Program-made: the position numbers and the translations under genes
Part shown: one piece after another, positions 15,199-20,603 of the stretch
Numbering within the stretch: the stretch's first letter is position 1
Layout of the letters: every line of letters starts with the position of its first letter
The notes under the pieces: generated by a model
What the model saw: the letters and a program-made list of their open reading frames with translations, nothing else
Told to the model about the DNA's origin: nothing
Databases searched by the model: none
Assembly: GCA_900754955.1 (NCBI GenBank)
Contig: CAAEEV010000192.1
Coordinates: 1-20,603 of the forward strand
Length of the DNA: 20,603 nucleotides
Direction of reading: 5' to 3'
Origin: Eggerthellaceae bacterium
Lineage (GTDB): Bacteria; Actinomycetota; Coriobacteriia; Coriobacteriales; Eggerthellaceae

Positions 15199-15207
15199 GA
15201 GTTACCC

Positions 15208-16050
15208 GTGATCGAGGTACGGAATTTCAGCTTCCGGTATCGCGGGGCGTCGGCGCCGGCGGTGCACGACGTGAGCCTGAGCATCCCCGAGGGCTCGTTC
15301 GTGGGCGTTACGGGTGCAGCGGGGTCGGGCAAGTCGACGCTCACGTACGCGCTCAACGGCATCGTTCCGCATTGTTACCGAGGTGACTTCTTCGGATCGG
15401 TGCTCATCGACGGGTGCGACACCGTGGAGACGAGCCTGACCGACATCTCGCGCATCGTGGGAAGCGTCTGCCAGGACATCGACAGCCAGATGGTGTCGTC
15501 GGTGGTCGAGGACGAGGTGCTTTTCGGGCTGGAGAACTTCGGGGTGCCGCGTGCCGAGATCGAGGGGCGCCTTACGGGAGCGCTCGAGGCGATGGGCATT
15601 GCCGATTTGCGCTGTCGTTCGATCGACAGCCTCTCGGGCGGCCAGAAGCAGAAGGTGGCGATCGCGTCGATCCTCGCGCTCGAGCCGCGCGTGCTCGTGC
15701 TCGACGAGCCCACGGCTGAGCTCGACCCCGCCTCGTCGGAGGCGGTGTTCGCCCTGTTGGACCGCTATGCGCGTGAGAAGAAGTGTACGATTGTGGTGGT
15801 CGAGCAGAAGATCGCCCTGCTGGCGGAGTACGCCGATCTGCTCGTGGTGATGGAGGACGGCGCGGTGCGCTTCGCCGATGCGCCCGAGGCGGTGCTGGCC
15901 CATGCGGCCGAGCTTTACGAGATCGGTGTGAACTGCCCGCGTTCGACGAGCCTCGTGAACCGGCTGCGCTCCTGCGGGCTGTACCGGGGACGCGCGGTGC
16001 GCGACGTGGAGGGCGCAGTTGCTGCATGCAGGGAGGTGCTGGCATCATGA
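15208..16050 (+). CDS. ECF transporter ATPase A1, switch His replaced by Gln
   Basis: The 280-residue ABC ATPase energises the ECF module from the cytoplasm. Walker A GAAGSGKS is at residues 36-43, the Q-loop Q89 in SVCQDIDSQ, the intact signature LSGGQ (142-146), and Walker B VLVLDE (162-167) followed by the D-loop. Where the family has the switch His (VTHD), this protein reads VVEQKI with Q200 (codon CAG 15805-15807). The residues after about 235 form the C-terminal helical segment that contacts the partner ATPase. GTG 15208 follows AGGAG at 6 bases, 9 bases after the S-component stop. Its stop overlaps the next start (ATGA). Which subunit corresponds to EcfA or EcfA' is assigned here by gene order only. 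Confidence 0.93.
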   Translation: MIEVRNFSFRYRGASAPAVHDVSLSIPEGSFVGVTGAAGSGKSTLTYALNGIVPHCYRGDFFGSVLIDGCDTVETSLTDISRIVGSVCQDIDSQMVSSVVEDEVLFGLENFGVPRAEIEGRLTGALEAMGIADLRCRSIDSLSGGQKQKVAIASILALEPRVLVLDEPTAELDPASSEAVFALLDRYAREKKCTIVVVEQKIALLAEYADLLVVMEDGAVRFADAPEAVLAHAAELYEIGVNCPRSTSLVNRLRSCGLYRGRAVRDVEGAVAACREVLAS

Positions 16051-16925
16051 TCGAATTCGCCAACGTGAGCGCATCGTACGACGACGGGCGCACGGTGCTC
16101 GACCAGGTGAGCTTCCGCATCGAGGACGGCGCGTTCGTGGCGTTCGTGGGATCGAACGGCGCGGGCAAGTCGACGACGATGCGGCTTGTGAACGGCTTGC
16201 TCAAGCCAACGGCGGGCGAGGTGCTCATCGACGGTGCCTCGACGCGCGATCTCAAGACGAGCGAACTCGCACGGCGCGTGGGTTTTCTCTTCCAGAACCC
16301 CGACCGCCAGATCTGCTGCAACACGGTACGCGAGGAGCTCATGTTCGGCTTCGTCGCGCAGGGTCGGGCCGATGCGGAGGCGGAGCGCGCAGTCGATGCC
16401 GTCATCGAGCGGTTCGGCTTCGATGCGCAGGCTGAGCCCTACCTGCTCAATCGCGGAACGCGCCAGCTGCTCGCCCTCGCGTCGGTTGTGGTGCTCGATC
16501 CGCCCGTGCTCGTGCTCGACGAGCCGACGACGGGCCTCGACTTCCGCGAGTGCCGCACGGTGATGGAGGCGGTGAGCGAGATGAACGCGCACGGCGCCAC
16601 GGTGATCATGGTGTGCCACGACATGGAGGTGGTGGGAGACTACGCGCGCCGCGTGATCGCGATGGCGCAGGGGCGCGTGGTGGCCGACGGTCCCACGTTC
16701 GAGGTGCTGCGCGACCCGGCGGTGCGCACGCGCGCCTGCCTGCGCGCGCCGCAGGTGACCGAGGTGTCGATGCAACTTGTGCTGGACGACCCCGCGCTCG
16801 CCTTCACCGCGGTGGCGCAGGCCAACACGCTCGACGAGATGCAGGAGGCGATCGCGGATGTGTGCCGGCGGCGCGCAGCGGAGCGTCCTGTGTCGCACGC
16901 CGTCTGCCAGGAGGTGGCACGATGA
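16047..16925 (+). CDS. ECF transporter ATPase A2, degenerate signature motif
   Basis: The 292-residue ABC ATPase pairs with the preceding one. Walker A GSNGAGKS is at residues 35-42, Q-loop Q83 (LFQNPDRQ), Walker B VLVLDE (154-159) and switch H191 (VCHDME) are all canonical. The signature is not: the position of LSGGQ reads LNRGT (134-138, followed by RQLLALA), codons 16446-16460. A C-terminal extension of about 50 residues (from about 235) follows the ATPase fold. ATG 16047 overlaps the upstream stop by 4 bases, behind GGGAGG at about 10 bases. Its stop overlaps the EcfT start in the same way, so A1, A2 and T are translationally coupled. Confidence 0.93.
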   Translation: MIEFANVSASYDDGRTVLDQVSFRIEDGAFVAFVGSNGAGKSTTMRLVNGLLKPTAGEVLIDGASTRDLKTSELARRVGFLFQNPDRQICCNTVREELMFGFVAQGRADAEAERAVDAVIERFGFDAQAEPYLLNRGTRQLLALASVVVLDPPVLVLDEPTTGLDFRECRTVMEAVSEMNAHGATVIMVCHDMEVVGDYARRVIAMAQGRVVADGPTFEVLRDPAVRTRACLRAPQVTEVSMQLVLDDPALAFTAVAQANTLDEMQEAIADVCRRRAAERPVSHAVCQEVAR

Positions 16926-17689
16926 GAAAGTTCCTCGAATACGTTCCCGGCACGAGCTTCATCCATCGCATGAACCCCGTGGCGAAGCTCGCCTGCGCGC
17001 TGCTTATCTCCGTCGCGTGCTTCTGTACGACGAATTTGGCGTTCATCGCCGCGATCATCGTGATCGACGCGGCTTTGGCGGCGAGCTGCGGAATGGTGCG
17101 CGAAGCGCTCGGCCTGGCGCGTGCCGTGGCGGCATTCTCGGTGCTGCTTGCGCTCATCGCCCTGCTCACCACGCCGTCGGGTGCGGTGCTCGTCGAGTTG
17201 CCGTGGGGATACGTGGGCACGGGCAGCCTCATGGCGGCGCTGCTCATCGTCATGCGCCTCGTTGCGTGCGCGGTGCCGCTCTTCCTTGTCATGTACGTGA
17301 CGAAACTCACCGATCTGGCGAATGCGATGGTGAAGATCGTCCGCGTGCCGTACCGCTACGCGTTCACCTTCACCTCGGCCGTGCACTTCATCCCCGTGTT
17401 CATGAACGACATGGCGGGCATCATGGAGGCGCAGACGGCGCGCGGCGTGCAGTTCGACGGCGGCATCGTGCGGCGCATCCGCCTCATGGTTCCGCTGTGC
17501 GTGCCGCTGCTCGTGTCGTCGGTGCGCAAAACCAACTCCGCCGCCATCGCCGCCGAGGTGCGCGGGTTCAACATCCGTACGCGCGAGAGCGGCTACAAGG
17601 AGTATCCCTTCGCGCGGATCGACGTTGCGGCGCTCGCGTTCAGTGTGCTGCTCGTTGCGGCGGCGGTTGCGCTGTCACTGATCGGGTAG
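16922..17689 (+). CDS. ECF transporter T component (EcfT)
   Basis: The 255-residue membrane protein links the S component to the two ATPases. It opens with SFIHRMNPVAKL (12-23), the N-terminal family motif, and has about five to six hydrophobic helices, with the last near 234-254. The two coupling-helix motifs that dock on the ATPases are visible as AQTARGVQFD (ARG at 173-175) and AAEVRGFN (RG at 214-215). ATG 16922 overlaps the A2 stop (ATGA). It is the last gene of the tryptophan ECF operon; no clear terminator follows, only a GC-rich intergenic stretch with hairpin potential. Confidence 0.94.
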   Translation: MRKFLEYVPGTSFIHRMNPVAKLACALLISVACFCTTNLAFIAAIIVIDAALAASCGMVREALGLARAVAAFSVLLALIALLTTPSGAVLVELPWGYVGTGSLMAALLIVMRLVACAVPLFLVMYVTKLTDLANAMVKIVRVPYRYAFTFTSAVHFIPVFMNDMAGIMEAQTARGVQFDGGIVRRIRLMVPLCVPLLVSSVRKTNSAAIAAEVRGFNIRTRESGYKEYPFARIDVAALAFSVLLVAAAVALSLIG

Positions 17690-18096
17690 GCTCGCCTGAC
17701 GCTGTCCGAAGCCTGCGCGTTGTTCGTCTGTAGCTCGCGCGGGCAACATCGCGTCGCATTCGGGCGGCATCGCGGCGCGCCTGGGCGGCAAGGCGCGCAC
17801 CGCCCGCATCCCGCGGTGCCCGCCGCCCGCAAGTCTCATCCCGCGGTGCCCGCCGCCCGCCACCTGCATCGCGCCGCGCTCGTCCGCCGACTCGTGTTTT
17901 TTCAGCTGGAGGACTTGATCGGAAGAGGGTATTTCGGCGATGATGGGGAATGCTTGTTCGGATGCGGGGCCTCATTTCCCCTCATCGCATCCCGAATACG
18001 CGTGTCGGAGGCGTCTGCGGGCGCGCCGGCATCTGCACGTGTTGCGCACAATTTCGCGGCACGCGCACGCTATGTTGGGCAACGAAAGGCTGTCTT
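17690..18096. other. Gene-free GC-rich stretch between ecfT and the coiled-coil gene
   Basis: No frame here gives a convincing protein or ribosome-binding site. It holds a GCGCGCC (17775-17781)/GGCGCGC (17792-17798) hairpin, the 30-bp-period repeat described separately, and a T6 run (17896-17901) in CGTGTTTTTTCAG with no strong stem beside it. A -10-like TATGTT (18071-18076) lies shortly before the next gene, with no good -35. Confidence 0.5.
17807..17860. repeat. Two-copy 24-bp direct repeat, C3/G3-tract rich
   Basis: The 24-base unit occurs at 17807-17830 and again, identical, at 17837-17860, a 30-base period with AAGTCT between. Each copy contains the palindrome CCGCGG. Together with the flanking CCC at 17803-17805, the region carries seven CCC tracts, that is seven GGG tracts on the minus strand. 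Confidence 0.9.
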
Positions 18097-19230
18097 TTGA
18101 CGCACGCACATACAGCTGGCGAGAGGATCCTCGCGTTCGCGATGGCGCTCCTGCTCGCCCTGAGCACCATGGGCGCTCCTGCGGCGGCGTGGGCCGACGA
18201 GGTCGACGATGCCGAAGCCGCCGTGGCCGATGCGCAGGCGGTTCTCAGCTCGGCTCAGGCCTCGCTTGACGAGATCACGGCCGAGTACGAGACGCTTGCG
18301 AGCGAGATTGATGAGCTCCAGGCGCAGATCGACGAGGCTTCGGCGGAGGTCATGAAGGCGCAGGAGAGCATGCTCGCCGGACGCGAGTCGCTCGGCGACA
18401 TCGCACGCGGTGAGTACCGCAGCGATTCGGCCGTCAGCATGCTGTCGCTGCTGCTCGAGTCGAGCTCCTTCGAGGAGCTCATGCAGAACATGGAATACGT
18501 CGGTCACATCATGGACTACCAGACCGAGCAGATCGAGGAGCAGGAGCAGCGCTGCGCTCACTTCGAGGAGGTTTCGACCGACCTGAGCGCGAAGAAGGAC
18601 GAGCAGGAGCAGCTGCTCGGCGAGCTCGCGGACAAGAAGGCCGAGGCGGAGCGCGTCGTGTCGAACGCGGCTTCGAGCCTCTCGGGCGCACAGGCCGAGT
18701 ACGAGTCGCAGCTCGCCGCGCTCCAGGCGCAGGCCGCGCAGTTCGAGCAGCAGGCGCAAACCGGAGACGGCCCTGCCATCGACGCGGATGCCAATACGGT
18801 CGATCGCGAGGAGGCGGTCTCGGGTAACACGCCCGTCACGCCGAACCCCGATCCCGACCCGCCGGCGAGTTCGGGCGGCTCGGGTGGGTCGTCCTCCACG
18901 TCGGGCTGGCTTACCGGATCGGCGTCGGCCTACGGCGGGTCGAGCGACCCCTACACCCCGAACCCGGGCACCACGGCCACGGGCGCGGTGTGCGACGACA
19001 ACTCGATGGGCGTGGCTATTCCCATGTCGATGCCCAACTACCGCTCGTATTTCGGCCGCACCGTGGAGATCTCCTACGGCGGGCGCACGGTGTACGCGGT
19101 GGTGAACGACTGCGGCGGCCTGCTCGGTGGCGCGCGCGTGCTTGACCTGCAGCCTGGCGTGTTCAAGGCGCTCGGCTTCAACACGTGCCAGGAGTGGGGC
19201 GTTCGCACGGTGAGCTACCGCTTCCTGTAG
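18097..19230 (+). CDS. Secreted coiled-coil protein with C-terminal RlpA/3D-like barrel domain
   Basis: The 377-residue product has a signal peptide (hydrophobic core AFAMALLLALSTMGAPAAA, cut probably after AWA at 33), a long coiled coil (about 36-222), a low-complexity Pro/Gly/Ser linker (about 243-270), and a C-terminal domain (271-377). The coiled coil includes SMLSLLLESSSFEELMQNME (114-133), as in the N-terminal domains of PcsB/CwlO-type hydrolases that dock on FtsEX. The C-terminal domain, with TGSASAYG, VVNDCGG (D338) and ARVLDLQPGVFKALG (D350), looks like a double-psi beta-barrel of the RlpA/3D lytic transglycosylase type. It may cleave or bind peptidoglycan; activity is inferred. The start is TTG 18097, behind AAAGG; no ATG gives both a site and a clean signal peptide. 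Confidence 0.8.
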   Translation: MTHAHTAGERILAFAMALLLALSTMGAPAAAWADEVDDAEAAVADAQAVLSSAQASLDEITAEYETLASEIDELQAQIDEASAEVMKAQESMLAGRESLGDIARGEYRSDSAVSMLSLLLESSSFEELMQNMEYVGHIMDYQTEQIEEQEQRCAHFEEVSTDLSAKKDEQEQLLGELADKKAEAERVVSNAASSLSGAQAEYESQLAALQAQAAQFEQQAQTGDGPAIDADANTVDREEAVSGNTPVTPNPDPDPPASSGGSGGSSSTSGWLTGSASAYGGSSDPYTPNPGTTATGAVCDDNSMGVAIPMSMPNYRSYFGRTVEISYGGRTVYAVVNDCGGLLGGARVLDLQPGVFKALGFNTCQEWGVRTVSYRFL

Positions 19231-19313
19231 CGCAGGCGGCTCGCGCGGGCGAAGACCGCGTAGCTCGCGTGCTCCCAGTGCCCGGTTCGTGCGCCTTTCC
19301 GCATTGCAGTGCG

Positions 19314-19339
19314 CGCCCGCTTCTTAAGCGGGCGTTTGT
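19314..19339 (+). terminator. Intrinsic terminator before the pheS leader
   Basis: CGCCCGCTT (19314-19322) pairs with AAGCGGGCG (19326-19334), a 9-bp stem with a 3-base loop, followed by TTTGT. It probably ends transcription from the coiled-coil gene. Confidence 0.75.
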
Positions 19340-19360
19340 CGCACCATAGCATGCGGGATG

Positions 19361-19369
19361 TGCTACACT
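19361..19369 (+). promoter_or_regulatory. pheS leader promoter, extended -10
   Basis: TGCTACACT at 19361-19369 fits the extended -10 form. The nearest TTGTCG (19336-19341) is 22 bases from it, too far for a normal -35. The transcript would start near 19376, just before stem I of the T-box. Confidence 0.55.
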
Positions 19370-19381
19370 CTGCTGTTACAT

Positions 19382-19733
19382 GCGTTGACGAAGACAGTGG
19401 CGCGCAGAACCCCTGCCGACAGAGACGGGCTTCATCGGCTGAAAGGGCCCGGGCAAGCGGCGTGCGTCAATTCCCTTCCGAGCAGCGCGGCTGAAAGCGG
19501 ACGCATCGCCGCATGGCGCCGATCGGGGCGCCTGCGCGGTGCGAGACGTTCGGTAGGTCGTGCCGGTTGCCCCCGTGATCGGGCGAAAATGAGCGGGTGC
19601 ACGCATCGCCGTCCTTTGCAAGAAGGCCGTGCGGGCTGCGCCAACCGAGGTGGTACCGCGAGAGTCCTCTCTCGTCCTTGGACCTGAAAGCTTGCGTTTC
19701 GGGTCCCCGGGACGCGAGAGGGCTCTTTTTTAT
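19382..19733 (+). promoter_or_regulatory. T-box leader, tRNA-Phe specific
   Basis: Stem I closes with GCGTTG (19382-19387)/CAGCGC (19483-19488), then GAAG (19390-19393)/CTTC (19475-19478), and resumes above the specifier loop with GCGCGC (19400-19405)/GCGTGC (19460-19465). The loop 5' side has ACAGTG, and the 3' side reads GTCAATTCC, placing the Phe codon UUC at 19471-19473. The T-box AGGTGGTACCGCG is at 19648-19660. Its bulge is UGGU, whose U pairs with A73, the tRNA-Phe discriminator. A long terminator follows and pheS is the next gene. Starved tRNA-Phe would thus raise phenylalanyl-tRNA synthetase. The leader is long (about 350 bases). Confidence 0.95.
19661..19733 (+). terminator. T-box-controlled terminator (Phe leader)
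   Basis: The left arm from AGAGTCCTCTC (19661) pairs with a right arm ending GAGAGGGCTCT (to 19726), giving a stem of nearly 30 bp with a few mismatches and G-U pairs and a loop near 19692-19695. TTTTTTATT follows. Its left arm overlaps the 3' side of the antiterminator. Confidence 0.9.
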
Positions 19734-19755
19734 TGGCAAGAAAGGCAGAGTGATT

Positions 19756-20603
19756 ATGGCGATCACAGACGAGCTGTCGGACCTGCGCGCATCCACGCTG
19801 GCCGACATCGCTGCCGCCGAAACGTCGGCGCAGCTTGAGACGGTGCGCGTGGCCGTGCTGGGGAAGTCTGGCACCCTCACGGGGTACCTGCGCTCGATGG
19901 GACAGGTGCCCAAGGAGGAGCGCGCGGCCGTAGGCAAGGCGGTCAACGAGGCGCGCGTGTGCGTCGAGGAGGCGCTTGCCGCGGCGAAGTCGCGTCTCGA
20001 GGCGGCCGAGCTCGAGGCGGCCATCGACGCGGCGGCGGTCGACGTGACGATGCCGGGACGCGTGCAGCAGATGGGCACGCGTCACCTTATCAACGCCATC
20101 GCCGACGAGGTGACCGACATCTTCCTCGGCCTCGGCTACTCGGTGGCCGACGGCGATGAGGTGGAGACCGACTACTACAACTTCACGGCGCTCAACGCTC
20201 CGGCCGATCATCCAAGCCGCTCGATGCAGGACACGTTCTACGTGCGCGACCTCTCGGGCGAGAAGGCGGCGGTGCGCGGCGAGTCCGACGTGCTGCTGCG
20301 CACGCAGACCTCCGGCGTGCAGGTGCACGTCATGGAGGATCAGGACCTGCCGATCTACGTGATTTCGCCCGGCAAGGTGTACCGCCGCGACGTGGCCGAT
20401 CCGTCCCACCTGCCGCAGTTCCACCAGATCGAGGGCCTCGTGATCGACAAGGGCATCACCTTCGGCGACCTCAAGGGCACCCTCGACTTCCTCTGCAAGC
20501 AGATCTTCGGCCCCGAGCGCAAGACGCGCTTCCGCGCCCACTACTTCCCGTTCACCGAGCCGTCCGCTGAAGCCGACGTGAGCTGCGGCATCTGCCACGG
20601 CGA
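19756..20603 (+). CDS. pheS: Phenylalanine-tRNA ligase alpha subunit (partial, runs off the end)
   Basis: The open frame from ATG 19756 continues past the end of the window (282 codons seen; the family has about 340-360). The N-terminal coiled coil (about 1-90) binds tRNA-Phe. The catalytic class II domain then shows HLINAIADEVTDIFLGLGY (motif 1), NAPADHPSRSMQDTFYV, motif 2 with LLRTQTSGVQV and GKVYRRD, and FRAHYFPFTEPSAEADVSCG. The Cys pair CGIC at the end probably begins the zinc-finger-like insert seen in many PheS proteins. Position 3 of RTQTS is Gln where E. coli has His. AAGAAAGG lies about 10 bases upstream. pheT is expected just downstream, outside the window. Confidence 0.97.
   Translation, partial: MAITDELSDLRASTLADIAAAETSAQLETVRVAVLGKSGTLTGYLRSMGQVPKEERAAVGKAVNEARVCVEEALAAAKSRLEAAELEAAIDAAAVDVTMPGRVQQMGTRHLINAIADEVTDIFLGLGYSVADGDEVETDYYNFTALNAPADHPSRSMQDTFYVRDLSGEKAAVRGESDVLLRTQTSGVQVHVMEDQDLPIYVISPGKVYRRDVADPSHLPQFHQIEGLVIDKGITFGDLKGTLDFLCKQIFGPERKTRFRAHYFPFTEPSAEADVSCGICHG

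Noticed and set aside
17675..17869. A 64-codon minus-strand frame with two AGGGHRGMR-like repeats
   Set aside because: The repetition comes from the direct DNA repeat; there is no ribosome-binding site and no known family.
17690..18096. A CRISPR array, because of the direct repeat
   Set aside because: There are only two copies with a 6-base spacer and no cas genes nearby.
19256..19295. A tRNA-like stretch with GGTTCGTGC
   Set aside because: No acceptor or anticodon stem can be formed around it.

Overview
The window is high-GC, gene-dense bacterial chromosome. Four-domain S1 protein (RpsA), the rpsA/coaE/uvrB neighbourhood, two T-box leaders and the codon bias all point to an actinobacterium. 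The mixture of clostridial-style features (T-boxes, a TrpP-like ECF substrate protein) with actinobacterial gene order suggests the class Coriobacteriia (Eggerthellaceae-like). That placement is inference, not proof.

Layout. (1) 1-2260, + strand: the tail of a gene that is probably xseA, then xseB and dxs. (2) 2460-4412, +: amtB and a PII gene (glnK) as a nitrogen pair, then a small TSCPD-domain gene that ends at a 16-bp terminator stem. (3) 4583-7723, +: rpsA with its own promoter, long leader and terminator, then mnmA and coaE overlapping by 4 bases, closed by a terminator. (4) 7935-10085, - strand: uvrB. (5) 10157-12686, +: a ribbon-helix-helix/PIN pair of toxin-antitoxin type read divergently from uvrB, followed by recN, with no promoter or terminator seen between them. 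(6) 12693-13973, -: a membrane-anchored polysaccharide deacetylase, tail to tail with recN. (7) 14157-17689, +: a T-box leader controlling a complete four-gene ECF transporter (S, A, A', T). (8) 17690-18096: a gene-free GC-rich stretch with a 30-bp-period repeat. (9) 18097-19230, +: a secreted coiled-coil plus double-psi beta-barrel cell-wall protein. (10) 19361-20603, +: a second T-box leader and the start of pheS, which runs off the window.

Most interesting system: the T-box ECF operon. Its specifier codon reads as UGG, its T-box bulge is UGGC (fitting the G73 discriminator of tRNA-Trp), and its S component resembles TrpP. These three lines agree on tryptophan. The pheS leader gives the matching result for phenylalanine (UUC, and UGGU fitting A73). 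The two ATPases of the transporter carry complementary defects: one has Gln in place of the switch His, the other has lost the LSGGQ signature. Both defects fall in the same composite ATP site, so the transporter looks like a one-active-site machine, which is unusual for an ECF module.

Other points worth attention are a PIN-like protein with an eroded active site upstream of recN, a possible LexA box between uvrB and that operon, a PII protein without Tyr51, and a coiled-coil/RlpA-like domain combination.
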